Positions 49,061-60,815 of a stretch of 64,000 bases of DNA are shown in pieces. Position numbers and translations under genes: made by a program. Source of the DNA: Onchocerca lupi (Eukaryota > Nematoda > Chromadorea > Rhabditida > Onchocercidae); NCBI GenBank assembly GCA_028564675.1, contig JAOVVO010000073.1, positions 62,001 to 126,000 on the forward strand. Reading direction: 5' to 3'. The stretch's first letter is position 1; each line of letters begins with the position of its first letter. The notes under the pieces were generated by a model. That model saw only the letters and a list, made by a program, of their open reading frames with translations, made no database searches and was not told the DNA's origin.

Positions 49061-49660
49061 CTACATGAAGATAATCTTTTCTGAAGTGCATCCCATTTTA
49101 CAAAGTTTCTGTACTTTAATAAAATTAATTCTATGACTTTTGAAGTGAGCACTGAGCATACTCTCTGGTGGGAGAAAAAATCTGATTGTTTGTAATTTGA
49201 TTGAATTGGAGATAACTTCTTCTTGCTGATGTGATTCCGTTAGGTCGACAGTAGCTTCTATTGAACTTATACACATACTAGTTGGATAGGCCAAGCGTTG
49301 CTATAGCACAAACATATACCTATTATTAAATAGATGCCGTGTCTGCGACAAGTGAAAGTAAATGAGCGGACTGAATCTATCGACCACCCCTATTTCCTAT
49401 AATAAAGTGGGCGTGGCTTTGAGTATGCAACGCTCGACAGGAAGTGAGAGTAAATTGCACATTGTTCGAATGAGCAATGCCATCATCCGAACAGTTAAGA
49501 AAACGATAGGCTATTATTGACGCGGTATCGCAGATAGAAACTGCTAGCATGTGGCAGAACGCTGTGAGTATGCGCTGGTTGTAAGACTAACAAAGGAAAA
49601 GATGCATGCATCACTGTAATGATTTTTTGTTCATTTGTTACTTTGTGAGGAATGTAGTTG
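49061..49660 (-). mobile_element. Possible retroelement body fragment
   Basis: The stretch around 49195-49265 (ttggagataacttcttcttg) matches parts of 59930-59980 and 18930-19000. At 59.9 kb the match lies just downstream of an LTR-like promoter on the minus strand. The local base composition (49300-49570) is less AT-rich than its surroundings. The product is unknown and there is no intact frame. Confidence 0.35.
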
Positions 49661-49669
49661 CGTCACAGA

Positions 49670-49982
49670 AATGTTGAGGTATTCTCATGATAGTGTGTGA
49701 TGAAATGTTTCGTTCAAGCAGTTTGTAGATTACGTATCTGACTAGTAATATTAATTAGTGCTTGGATAGCCTCTTTGTCGAATTTTTGGAAAGATAATTT
49801 ACGAAGAGGTTTTTTTGTTCCTGTCAAAAGAGGAAATAAGAGCATTATACTTTATCCTGATAACTCTTATCTCTTATTCTTTATCCTGATAACCAAATTT
49901 TTGTTAATTAATATGTTGTAAGCCTTCGCTTTATTATCAATACCAAGGACTGTCCATATAAAAAGGAGCTTTTAGGAAGAGA
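49670..49982 (+). mobile_element. LTR-like promoter segment, copy 2
   Basis: CTTTATCCTGATAACC, TTAATATGTTGTAAGCC, then tataaaaagg (49957-49966) and AGCTTTT. It matches copy 1 and copy 3 in order and spacing. The duplicated block described below starts immediately after it. Confidence 0.5.
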
Positions 49983-50476
49983 TGCTGGAATTGAAGCAGC
50001 ACCTAAAGGAATATATGCAAGTGTATAGTAAACATTTTTTGACATTTTAAATTATGATCAGTAAGACGGATATTTTGGGTTACATGACGACGTAGAGAAG
50101 GGAAGATTGGAGGCTTATTATTGAAATATAAATCTGGATTATAAAATATTGCATGTTTTTCTGAAGCTACTAAAGACAGTTCCATTAAATATTTAACTTA
50201 ACCTCGATTGTTTAGTGTTCCCACATATTCGGATTATAAATTTTTTGCATTTTTGATTCCCTATTAACAAAGTTCAGTTTTAACGTTTAATTAGAAATTT
50301 GTTTTTAACTAAAAAAAAAAGTTAAGTCAAGTGATATAAACTCGACAAAAGAACAGCACAATATTTGATTTGTGATAAACTGCGATTGTGCAGTAAATGC
50401 TATCATTCGAATCGAATATATTAGAGAAAGTATGAAACTTCTTTGCTCATCTTGCAATTCGCAATTGTAATTTCCA
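49983..50476 (+). repeat. Duplicated flank block, copy 1
   Basis: Matches 57517-58305 in order: CTGGAATTGAA..CGCCTAAAGGAA-like, GGAAGATTGGAG, GACAGCAC..TTTGTGATAAA, and AACTTCTTTG-CTCATCT. The blocks have the same orientation and lie on either side of the MLT-10-like gene. Short minus-strand frames inside the two copies do not align convincingly, so it is probably non-coding. Confidence 0.5.
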
Positions 50477-50984
50477 TGCATTCATTTTGCTTTGGGATAA
50501 GTATGTAGTTAAACTTTTATCAAAAAATTTGCTGGGTTAAACTGGAAAATTAACGGTACTTCAAGGGATTAAGACGTGTAAAGCAATAACCTTTTTGATT
50601 GCTGAAAATTAAATAAAATAAGTTTTAATGTTAATTAATGTACTCCAAAATAATTAATACTAGAGATTTTTTAATAATCAATAACGAATCATTCCCTAAA
50701 TCTAATGACAATAAATTTAATCTTTGGAAAATTAAAGATATTAACATAATTTCTGTGATCATTATGTATTTTATTCTTCAACAATCCCAAAACCAATTGT
50801 TCCTTTATGAATTATTACTTGGTCATGGTCAACGGACTACAGATGACTTGGAGCAAATATTCTGATTTAAGCAATATGATATTTCAAGTGTCCGATCTCG
50901 ACCGACCAAGTTCTAGCAAACTCAAATTTCTAACTTTCAATGATTAGTATTAATCGTTTAGAGGTGAAAAATTTGGTCGTCGTT

Positions 50985-51450
50985 CTGTCAAATAACGTAG
51001 ATTTGGTCAATAAATTCGGTCTGTTCACTTACTTTTATCTTTCACAAATGTGACAGATTAAGAAAAAAAAAGTAAATACATTTAGATAAAAAAAAATGAC
51101 CCAATTTCAATGTAACGTTGTGTCAAAATTTGAAAGCAATTGTGGAGAGATTGAAGTTTTGTGTCAAAATGAAGAATGTCAAATTATTTTGCAGAAAGTA
51201 GGCGCAATCAATAAATTTGGTCCGCTCACTTACTATTATCTATCGCAAGAGTGAAAGATAAGAGCACAAAAAAAATAGATAAATCTAAATGAAAAAAGCA
51301 CCTATTTGAATGCAAAGTTTTTCCGAAATTCGAAAGCAATCGGTGAAAAGCTGCAAAGTTACATGAGAAATAACAGCAATCGTATTGTAATGTGAGAAAA
51401 AAAATTGACTCATGTTTTATTATTATATAGATATAGATTTATTGGCTGAA
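50985..51450 (+). repeat. Two tandem Helitron-end-like repeats
   Basis: Two units, at about 50985-51160 and 51170-51450, each contain CAATAAATT-GGTC-GCTCACTTAC, TTGAATGCAA/TTTCAATGTAACGTTG and AAATTTGAAAGCAAT. The second ends in ATTATATAGATATAGATTTATT, like the copies at 21.4-22.0 kb. Confidence 0.5.
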
Positions 51451-52418
51451 TTATTGAATTATTATTGAAGATTTATTGAAATGTTTTTATTATATAGATA
51501 TAGATTTATTGATTTTTTCTCGTATTTTTTTACCTAACTGGCATTATGTTGCTTGATAAAGTTACAAAATCTATTTCATCCATTGTAACTTTTCAAAAAA
51601 TCTAATGGTTTTATAGCAAAAGAAAAATTTACATCAAAAAACAAAATTGATAGAATATGTGTTCAAATATTGTTGCAAAGATCTACTGATAGTTTTGTTT
51701 TGAGATTTCAAAACATCAAATTTTTATAAAATACAACGGCTATATATACAAAAAAGGAATGATATTAATGACATGGTGCTCACAATTTCTGTCTCAAGAA
51801 TTATTCTGAAAACGAAATTTTTCTCATTTCGATTTTCATTTTTTATTTGATAATTTAATTGAATTAATTTCGTTCATTCAAAATCAAGTGAAAATGCTAT
51901 TTGCAGCCAGGAAATGTAAAGATTTGCTTCTAGCGTTCCATTTCTCTTCCATTAATGAAAACGATCAGCTAAAAATTTAATGATAATTTTGGGTGTTCGT
52001 TTGCAATGCCAAATGATAAATTGTCGTTAATTTTGCATTCATTTTAAAAGAGTTTAAAATGCTAAATATTTTGAATACTCCTCTGCAAAATCAGCTTTGC
52101 TTCCTTCTCGTCCCAGCGAATTTTGATTATACCGCATGATCTGTTTAGTATGATCCAAAAAAGAAACTTAAAATACTTACTTCGTAAAGCATTGATTATT
52201 GTTTCAACAATTAAATCATATCGACAAGAGAAATAAATATGGTAATTCATGGAATAAAAACACATTTTGAAACAAAATGAAGAAGAACTACGTTCTTTTT
52301 CGAATCAATTAAAAAAATAAGCATCGGAAAAAATGAAAAATTTACCTTTTTTTTTGAATTAATTTTAAAAAATTAGCATCGAAAAGATGGCAGTATTTGG
52401 AGATTTTTGGACAGTTAA

Positions 52419-52990
52419 TCAACTGGCTACACTAGGTGAAAATATCACTACGTTACCTTTACTGGTGGAATTGAGTGAAGGTGAATAATAGGACGGTGAA
52501 AAAGCTACAAAATTGTAAAAAGAATGCGAACAATAAGATGGCGCCATACAACTTGGACTCAAAACTACAATGTTACGTGCCGACGTTGAGAAAGCGGAAG
52601 GATTTAGACAAGAAGGACTCAGAAGAGCTGGTGAAAGTACAGATGGTGATAAAATTTTCGGTGAAAATGCGCTGGGTGACAAAAGAGCATGTGTCAACAC
52701 ACCAGGACTTAAGACTGAAGGATTAAAGGCAGATGGTGATAGTAAAATGATACCCATTGCTCCTGGTGATAAGATCGCAGGACTGAGTGCACTCGGAGAC
52801 AAGAACGAGGTGAATAATACAGATGGGCTTAATATAGTAACGCCTAAAATTGATGGAGAAAGAACTGATAATGTTAATATTGAAGGTGATAGAACAGATA
52901 GTTGTAGCAGACTTGTCGCAAGAAAACTGGCACTGAAAGCTGTCATTTGAAATATATTTTGCCGTTTCCGACGTAATTTCAACGAAGAAT
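52419..52990 (-). repeat. Degenerate SPS/NPS codon repeat in the MLT-10-like tail
   Basis: About 180 codons encode irregular units of L-S-P-S-x-L, with variants SPG, SPA, SPK, NPS and APS. The units drift towards FSPSYYSPS and Cys/Tyr-containing units at the C-terminus. Because the repeat is codon-biased, the opposite strand is also free of stops over 52570-52950; that frame is a by-product. Confidence 0.8.
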
Positions 52991-55900
52991 GTTTGTTAGC
53001 CAATTTACGAATATCATTAAGGAGAAAACGATGCATATCATCTTCACTTAATGACATAAAAAATTCCAACGATTTGCTGTCGTTTAGTGGTGATTGTGGG
53101 CCATAGAACATCATCAGCTGCTTCGGAGTCATCATCGAGAATCCAGTTGTGTTGAAATCCGCTATCTGTAGTGCTTCTATGTTACTGAATGAAATGATTA
53201 GACAACTTCCTCGAACTAAAAATATTAGCAATTTTTATTAATTTGTGGTTATTTTATTTCCGGTAGTGGCTTCAAGACTAGAAATACTGCAATTTCCAAT
53301 ATGACACATCTGAAACTTCATCAGTTTTGACTTCATTCCTTCAATTTTGTATTTCTTTCAAATATTAAATTTAAAAATTTCTCATCATCCTAAAGCGCTG
53401 AAAGATCATTCATCAGTACTAGTACGAAGAAATCAGGCAATCGAACCTGTTTCGGCGTAAGAGAATATGATAAGTTTTCGAAAAGTTCCACCTTTCTGGT
53501 CAATTCTGGATCAATTTCTGTTACGTTTTTCTTAGTAAAATACAATGGTTGACCATCAATTCCACGTGGCATTGATTTATAAGCAGGCGGTAACCAATCC
53601 AATTCTTGCTTTTCCTGAATCATTTCTCGAAAAATCGTTAAATTTGGTATTTAATTGAAGAATTCTGAAAAATAAGAAGTTATAATCTATATTCGAACCT
53701 TTAACTTCTGTATTGCTTCAGTTGCACCGGATGCTTCTATGATAAAATTTAGCCATTCCTCGTAATCCCTGTTGCCGGAAACATTCACCAATTTCGGAAT
53801 GCTGGTTAGTGCTTCTAAATTTTCGCCTTTATCATGCATGCTGAATAGTGAGGGAGATAAGATGTTGATCTGGAATAAAGATATCCAAATTGCTCCCATT
53901 TAAACTTAAGATTTCAAAATAGCAACGCTTTATAAAAGCAGAAAGAAATGTCATTCAAAAAGATGAAATTCCGAATGGTTAGCAGTGCAGAAACTCAGAA
54001 CTGCAAATTGTCGAAAATTTCCAAATTAGTTTATTTGTCGATATTTTTTTAAATTCATATTTATGGCATCAAATTTTAAGAATTAATGAACTTACGTGAT
54101 CTTCAACATTATCAGGTACTATCGATAGCAGACGTGGAGAACCAAATCTGAGTGTCTTATATTCCAACTCAGTACCATTAACACCACTGAGAACCAAAGC
54201 AAGTTTGATTGCTCGTTGAAGGAGTTGAGCGATTTCCGAAGTCTTCATGTTGTTTTTATCAAATCCTTGCATGAGATGATCTGATATGTTTAATTCCTTC
54301 GCTAAATGTTTTTCATTCTGAAAGAATAATTTATTTTTTTTAATAATATTAAAAATATCACATTCTGAGATTGATCGTTTTTACCAAACTGTTGTGTATA
54401 ACTCATCCAACACAATAAGAATATAATGAAGTGATTGATTCTTTCAAATGAAAGATACAGTCAGAAATGACTATCTACCAGAACTATCGATACGATCCGA
54501 GAATTTCCACAAAAGTGCCTACCAATGTTAGCTTTGGTTTCACATTTTTGAAATGTTGATTCAATGGAAATCGCTTCTTCAACTGTTCAGCCATTTCAAT
54601 TTTTTTTTGTTCTTGTTGTTTGATGCTTTCGATGTCGTACATTGTTTTTTTCCATCTTAATTAATCATTTTATCATTTTTTCTCTTTTGAAATGATGCAA
54701 AAATTTGAGTACTACATTTCATACAGCTTTTAAAGAACTCGCTGATATCTTTGACATAATTTCGTTCTTCCAATGAAAAGTTATTATGTAATGTGAAGAT
54801 AGAAACTAACGATGAAATCGAATCCTTCTTTTTGATAATTTTTGTCATCTTTGATAAATATCTGCCAAGAATACCGAAAGGTGTCAAATTTTCAAATTCG
54901 GTGCGTAACTTATAATTGTGTCGACTAATTACACTTCGTCGTGTACGAAATTCCGCTTTTTTTGTTTCCACATTCGGCTCCAGATCAATATGATGTGATT
55001 GGATTAGAGCACTGACTATTTCCTTTTGCTTTCCATCCAATAATTTTTGCAGCTTTTGTATACGAGGAACTGCACGGAAAAATGATGAAAATATCGATTA
55101 AAATGACTTCAGTTAAGTATTAAATTAAGTAATTAATTACCATGTTAGCATTCCAAATGTACGGTTCATCCAAAAATATGGCTTATCAGAGCTATACATG
55201 CAAATAATACTGATTTAAATCCGGTGATGCAGACATTTGCTTTAATCTGTTCAATTATGGAGAATTCAAGCGATTACATCTTCCTTCGCCTTTGCAGATG
55301 ACTAAACTGGGGAGAATGGGTGGAAAAGTGAAATGCAGACGTGGAAACTTTACCTACCTATTGTAGGATCTCTTTGCTTCGGTTTCGCATCAATGGCTCG
55401 AACCAAACATCGTGCCTGTTGATGAATATCTTTAGCAGCTCTTGAACACTTTTGAAGTCGACTTCGTTCATACTCATTCAACTTACTCAGACTAAATCAA
55501 ACATTTTAATTGCTAAAGGAAATGTTGATTTTCAAAACATGAGAATAAAAGCAACAACCGAGCTCTTTCATCATAAATAATATGGAGAAATACAGCGAAT
55601 ATTTCACGCTATGTTAAATCTAAAATTTCTATTAAAATTCAATTTAGAAATAAGTAATAGAAGATTATCAATATGAGGAAATTATCAACGCGTAATAGGA
55701 CATCAATCGAAAACCATTTGGTAAACATGAAAGTACCAAGCTTTGAATTTCTTTCTTTTTTCAGAAATGCTTTATTTTAGATATTTGTATTTCAATTTTG
55801 AATTTCTTATTTTAGATCTTGCATTTTTCAGTGTTTCTTCCCTAAGTTTCCATTCACTCAAAGAAAGTTTTCCAATGAACTTAACTGCAACAGGTAAATT

Positions 55901-56411
55901 TATAACTTATTTTAAGAAACAAAAGACGATTTTTCGATCCAATCATGGCACAAATTGCTGGATTTTATGTCACATCTTGAATTTAATGGATCTATTTTTT
56001 GATTCATTTTTATGACAACATCATATGAACAACTATACTGACTATTGAGTTGCAATACAAGCCATGATGCTGCTGATTGCCTGATGAGTCCATCGTTCAA
56101 ATAATTCAATTCCAGCCTCCTTTGATATTGGTATATTCAACTTTTTGCCGTCATAGTATTGTGCACCAGGCATTGTTTCTCGGGTATATTGGATAGAACT
56201 TGAAACCAGTTCAATAGTACTGCCTAAACAGATGAATGGTAAAGTCGATAATAACAACGTGAGGTCACGTATCAGCGAAGATAAGTTCCTCAAGTTTTAC
56301 ATTCATATGAAGCGTTCAAGCGAATTCCAACTTACAAGCAATCCATACGGCAACCAGTATCGCTATTTGTTGCTTATGATTTCTCATTATATGTAAATCA
56401 AGGCGATTCAT
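52419..56411 (-). CDS. mlt-10-like: MLT-10-like moulting-cycle protein (DUF644 plus proline repeat)
   Basis: Nine exons: 56336-56411, 56043-56223, 55358-55491, 54739-55069, 54523-54655, 54096-54317, 53699-53869, 53447-53614, 52419-53165. They join in frame to 2,163 nt, about 720 aa. The N-terminus has a signal-peptide hydrophobic core (QQIAILVAVWIAC). The middle carries the DUF644-type features of nematode MLT-10 proteins (NLTPFGILGRYL, LFENLSYSLTPKQ, NTTGFSMMTPKQL, FYGPQSPLNDS). A basic RRKRQ site at about residue 537 is followed by a long tail of LSPSVLSPSIL-type repeats with Cys and Tyr near its end. C. elegans MLT-10 is an epidermal secreted protein needed for moulting, and a cuticle role is likely here. 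Least certain is the junction between 54739-55069 and 54523-54655 (donor GA/GTTCTT). The last acceptor (ACTACAG before ATAGCG) was chosen because it keeps phase and family spacing. The ATG at 56387-56385 is an alternative start. Confidence 0.85.
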
Positions 56412-57510
56412 TAGAAAATGCCCTGCAAAACTAAGCATTTTTATTATTTGATGTGTATTATTAAAAACTATTATTTGTAGGTATTATAGTTTAGTTTCAG
56501 GAAAGTTTTACAGTCATCGGAATGGTGGGCTTGAATTTCGAAGTACATGTTGTTGCAAAAAGTTTTCTGAAATTATGAAATTAAAGAAGTATAAATCAGT
56601 CTATTTATAGTAACAACTGATCCATCATTAGCTGTCAGATAGATTTTAAGATTAAAAATAATTTATTTTCATAATGTATTACTGAATTATCTTACTCGAA
56701 AATATGATCAATTGAATAGTTTTAAAGGATCATCTATCCGGGAAATTTTTAAAATTTTTTTATTTTTTACTTTATTAGTATTATTTTATATTTTTTGAAA
56801 TATTAAATAGGCATAACAATATGCTAATGAAATATGAAACATGCAACTATCACATTGTTTCCTACAAAAACAGAAAGAGAAATTATTATCACGATGATAT
56901 TCATTTATCCATTTCTGATTTATATTTGTTCTGAGATGGAAGATTGAATTTTAATCAGGTCGAGGTTGATTTTAAAAAGACATTGTTAAACTTATCATTT
57001 TCCCAACCTTCTCTAAAAAAAGAAACTTTTTTTTCGAAACTTATTTATTCACAATAAAAATTTCATTAATGCTCTCTAAATTTCTTTCAATAACATTTCA
57101 TTTGATTGTCGTTTTTGTTGCAATTTTAATTACAATTGGGACAACGATAAAAAAATTGGCACTCTTATGTAGTTAAATGACAAAGAAAGGAAGCAACAAA
57201 AAAATGGTTCAAAAGTTTAATAACTCATTGCAATTCATCTATTCTCCCAGTTTCATTCCTAAGTGATTTCTATCAAAAGGTCAGATGAAATATTTGCACT
57301 TAAAAAACATCATCGTTTTTTCTTATTTCCCTTCATTTATTTCTTTATTTTTATTTTATACTTATATTCTTCATTTTTTCGAATAAATCAATTTTTAATC
57401 TATAATGAAATCTTGTTTATTTTTCTTTTTGTTTATTTGATATTTGGTACCTATTTCCCACATCTATTTGGTTGAAGCTTTTAATTATAAAATTTCCTTG
57501 GCACAATACG
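56412..57510. other. Upstream region of the MLT-10-like gene
   Basis: AT-rich sequence with no exon seen. It should hold the promoter of the MLT-10-like gene. A GCAG acceptor lies about 20 bp before the start codon and could be a spliced-leader or 5'-UTR splice site. Confidence 0.4.
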
Positions 57511-57516
57511 AAAGAT

Positions 57517-58305
57517 ATACTGGAATTGAATCAACGCCTAAAGGAACACATGATAGTTTCAGTAAGCATTTTTGGCATAATTTTAATCAGATCATTACGG
57601 TAGATATTTTGGATGACGTGAGAAAAATTTTTATTTTGAGACTGCTTTTCTTTATAAAAATTGAACCTGATATTAGTTTAGTTCATTGCGAGATAAAGCG
57701 GTTTCTCTTGTGTTTTTTGTTTTTGATAGTATTAATATAAAAAAAAAAATAATATACGTTTATAGTTGACTTTTTATTTAGATGAACTTTATTCTTTTTT
57801 TTTTTTTTAATTTCATCGTTACTTTTTTTTTTTCGATTCCATTTGGCATGTATTTGTCATATAAATTTATTGCTTTTAAGGATTTTTTTTGAAGACGAAC
57901 TGCTTTTTTAAGGATTTTTTCAAGTGTAAAAAGGAAGATTGGAGCATCACGTCATCTTTGTAGCGTAAATTTAGACCACTAAATATTATTTGCCATTCCC
58001 AGGTTATTAAAGATAGTAAATTTTTAATGTAACCATTTTTTATATTATTTCGATTGATTAGCTTTTTCACGTATCCGATTTTATACTTTGAACCAAATAA
58101 TATAAATTAGTGTTGGAATATTGCATTATCGAAGATGAAAATAAACTTCATAAAAGGACAGCACTGTAATTGTCTAGTGATAAATTGCAACTGTGATAAC
58201 GATCAAAGCATCAAAGCATTAACAGCGAATGCCATTGTTCGAATGAATGTTTAAGCTGAGAGTGTGGAACTTCTTTGTTCATCTCGACAACAAAAATTGT
58301 AATTT
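57517..58305 (+). repeat. Duplicated flank block, copy 2 (with internal insertion)
   Basis: Collinear with 49983-50476 but longer, because about 250 bp of T-rich sequence sits between the first matching segment (57517-57640) and the rest (57890-58305). Both copies end in the AACTTCTTTG-TCATCT segment followed by AATTGTAATTT. Confidence 0.5.
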
Positions 58306-59091
58306 CATTAGAAAATGTTAGAACTGTACTGATTCTGTCCCAATCATAAATTCGGTAATCAACAAAGTAATTCCTCTTATTTATCTTTTCTTCCATTATT
58401 ATCATGATATGATGATAATCAGTAAAAGTATTAATCAAAATTTTATTATTATTATTTTTTTCTTATTTTTTTTCAATTACAATACAAAAATTAAAGATGT
58501 CATGAAAGCTTTTAATAAGATGCTTTTGCTACTGAAGACATACTATCCTAATTTCTACTAACTTTTCTGTCTTGAACAACTACACCCAGCTTCGAATTTC
58601 TCTTTCGATGAAAACAACAGACAACGTATAAGTAACAGGGAAGCTTATTCACAGATTCTCTTTGCGAATTCAGCAAATTTCATTAGTCTTTTTTCTTCTA
58701 CCCTTCATGATCCCTTAACTTTTGACATCGAACACACTAACTGGATTCGTTATGAAATTTACTTTCTCTTAAATAATCGCTATCATATTAACAATGCCAT
58801 GTTTAATATCTTCCACTGATCAACTTTTCCGCCTTCTTTCATATACAGTAAATCTTCCAGTATCTCTTCATAAGTGATCAATATTTTGCTCCTATGGGTT
58901 ATGTTTTCAATACGATGATATCGTAGATATGATGCCTATTTCACTTCTTAACTTTAGTTGACAAATATATAGGTTCAAATTGGATAGTTAATTATGAAGG
59001 AAAAAAAAATTAAGGAAGAAATTTTTTGAATGAAAAAGGAGGTTTCGATTTCACAATATTTTGGAAATAATATGAGGTATGAATTGCCAAT
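58306..59091. other. Intergenic, nothing recognised
   Basis: AT-rich sequence between the duplicated block and the fold-back palindrome. No coding or repeat signal was identified. Confidence 0.4.
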
Positions 59092-59322
59092 GGCTGTTTG
59101 CTATACAAAATATCCAGAAAGATTCCCGAATTCTTTGTTGCTTAGTTCTTGATTTGTTTGATTTATAATAATACTAGCTGAAACGCTAGTCGCCGGATCC
59201 AGCTAGTATTATTATAAAATATCGCCGGATCTATCTAGTATTATTATAAACTAAACAAATCAAGAAGTAAGCAACAAAGAATTCCGGAATCTTTTTGGAT
59301 ATTTCGTCGATGGCAAACAGCC
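59092..59322. repeat. Long fold-back palindrome (about 86-bp arms)
   Basis: The left arm 59092-59177 (beginning GGCTGTTTGC, ending ATAATACTAG) and the right arm 59235-59322 are near-perfect inverted copies separated by 57 bp. The centre holds two CCGGATC-x-A-x-CTAG-TATTATTATAA units that resemble the CTAG end of the Helitron at 18654. A nearby Helitron-end-like fragment (59335-59420, minus) follows on the right. Confidence 0.75.
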
Positions 59323-59334
59323 AATCATGCACTG

Positions 59335-59420
59335 TACATGTTCGCTGTTTCAAATCTTAAATCTCCGAAAGTTCTTCAACGACTGCTTTGAAATTCAAAC
59401 GCGGATCAATCGACACAGCT
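59335..59420 (-). repeat. Helitron-end-like repeat fragment
   Basis: Shares AAATCTTAAATCTC-GAAAGTTCTTCA and TGCTTTGAAATT with the copies at 2221 and 18720-18800, in the same orientation as those. Confidence 0.5.
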
Positions 59421-59761
59421 CAATTCCACTCTTATTGCATTGAAAAATGAGAAAAACAGTTTAAAAAAAGAAAAAAAAAAAAAACGAAGTAAAAAACAAT
59501 GAAAAAAGAAAAAAAATAAATTACGCTCACGAAACGAAAGCTATGGCAAACGATAAAGCTTAGTTCCAACGCAATGAAATCTATATAAATCAAAACGATA
59601 AATTGAAATTTATGAAAATATCCTAAAAGTGGAAGCTTGGAAATTGTAGATGAATCATAAATCGGAAACATTCAAATGGAATCGTTAAAATGTTTAGTAT
59701 AACATGTATTGCTTTTACGTCTAATAGATAGCGCTGTTTTCCAAAAAAAAAAAAGATGTTT

Positions 59762-60245
59762 CTATCTATCACACACGTATTTGAGCCACTCTTTGTCTAT
59801 TTCGCTCGTTCGCTGAACAACATGTTCGCAACTATGCATCCTGAAGTCTGGCTGCACAAGACTCTGCTGCTTCTGTTGAGGGAAAACAAAATTTGGTCGA
59901 ATTGTATAATTTGGTATGTCACCTGATTGGATTGCAGATTGCTTCTTCTTGCTGTTGTAACTCCAACTGACCAATAATAACAGTTATTTGAATGTTCACT
60001 ACATTGACGTACTTCCCTATTGAGATTGCCGTTCTCGCTTCGTTCCACTACTGCTGAACAGTCACTAATATTGATCTGAAAGACACTGAGCTTGTTGAAT
60101 CGAAAAGCTTCTTTTTATAAATAATAACCCTTGATCTTATCAGTGGGTGCTGGCTTACAATATATAAATTATACAAAAGATTGGTTATCGGAAGAGAATA
60201 AGAGATGAATGGTGTTTACAATAAGCTTTAGTCTTTACAACATTC
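59762..60245 (-). mobile_element. LTR-like promoter segment (copy 3) and body fragment
   Basis: On the minus strand: TCTCTTATTCTCTTCCGATA, ATATTGTAAGCC, a TATA box (tataaaaag, complement of 60111-60119) and AAGCTTTTC, as in copies 1 and 2. Downstream, GAACGAAGCGAGAACGGCAA parallels copy 1 (GGAGCAGAAAGAGAACGACA). The following 70-codon open frame (59762-59974) is Gln/Ser-rich and unrecognised. Confidence 0.5.
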
Positions 60246-60399
60246 CAGACAGTTAACATGAATTTCAATATCTCAAACAATACCATGATCTCTATTAGCA
60301 GATCGGAAGATTTTGTCTGAGAAATGCAAATTTCTACTATACAAAATACTTGGATTATTTCGTCATATTTATATTATAAAATATTTCGATTTTACCAGC

Positions 60400-60815
60400 A
60401 AAAGGATAATGAATTTAATGCAATTGATGACGTTGTGATAATGGAGCTAGAATTTTGATCGGTGGTAGATGTATCGGCAACATTATAGAGCCAACTATCG
60501 TGGATCATGTACATGATAATATAAAAAATTACAATAAAGGATTGTTCGCATCTGTATTATCGACTATCAGAATTTCTGGTGAAGATGAAATGATTAAAGT
60601 AAATAATACTACAAATTATGGTTTGCAAGGAAGCATTTTTACAAGTGATTATAATAATGTTGTTAATTGTTCGATCATTTAGATGTTGGCATCATCAATT
60701 GTGATCGCTCTTAGTCGTGGTTCCGACTAATTTCTGTTTTTGGGTGTTAATAATTTAGAAGTTGCGTTGATAAATTGATATCAATGACTCGTTGTAAAGG
60801 ATTGTTTTTATAGAT
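60400..60815 (+). pseudogene. Decayed aldehyde dehydrogenase C-terminus, GAPN-like
   Basis: One frame (60455-60681) reads ARILIGGRCIGNIIEPTIVD, then SVLSTIRISGEDEMIKVNN and TTNYGLQGSIFTSD. This matches the ALDH order G-N-x-x-x-P-T-x-x-x-x-V, (G)PVL, A-x-x-x-x-N, Y-G-L-x-x-S-I-F-T-x-D. Frameshifts then give LDVGIINCDR, RGSD, FLFLGVNN and SMTRCK, the order found at the C-terminus of non-phosphorylating glyceraldehyde-3-phosphate dehydrogenase (RGxDxFPFxGxKxSG ... SIxxMTxxK). Upstream, DNEFNAIDD in another frame may be the preceding segment. The EEIFGP motif is mutated (NKGLFASVL), and stops and shifts rule out function. The GAPN assignment rests on motif order only. Confidence 0.6.

Noticed and set aside
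50638..50865. 75-codon plus-strand open frame
   Set aside because: No homology recognised, no partner exons and AT-rich composition. It lies between repeats.
52570..52950. 126-codon plus-strand open frame opposite the MLT-10-like tail
   Set aside because: It is the exact antisense of the SPS codon repeat. The repeat's codon bias removes stops on the other strand, and the predicted peptide has no independent support.
57444..57740. 98-codon plus-strand open frame
   Set aside because: Overlaps the duplicated flank block. The homologous block at 50 kb does not keep the frame, so it is unlikely to be coding.
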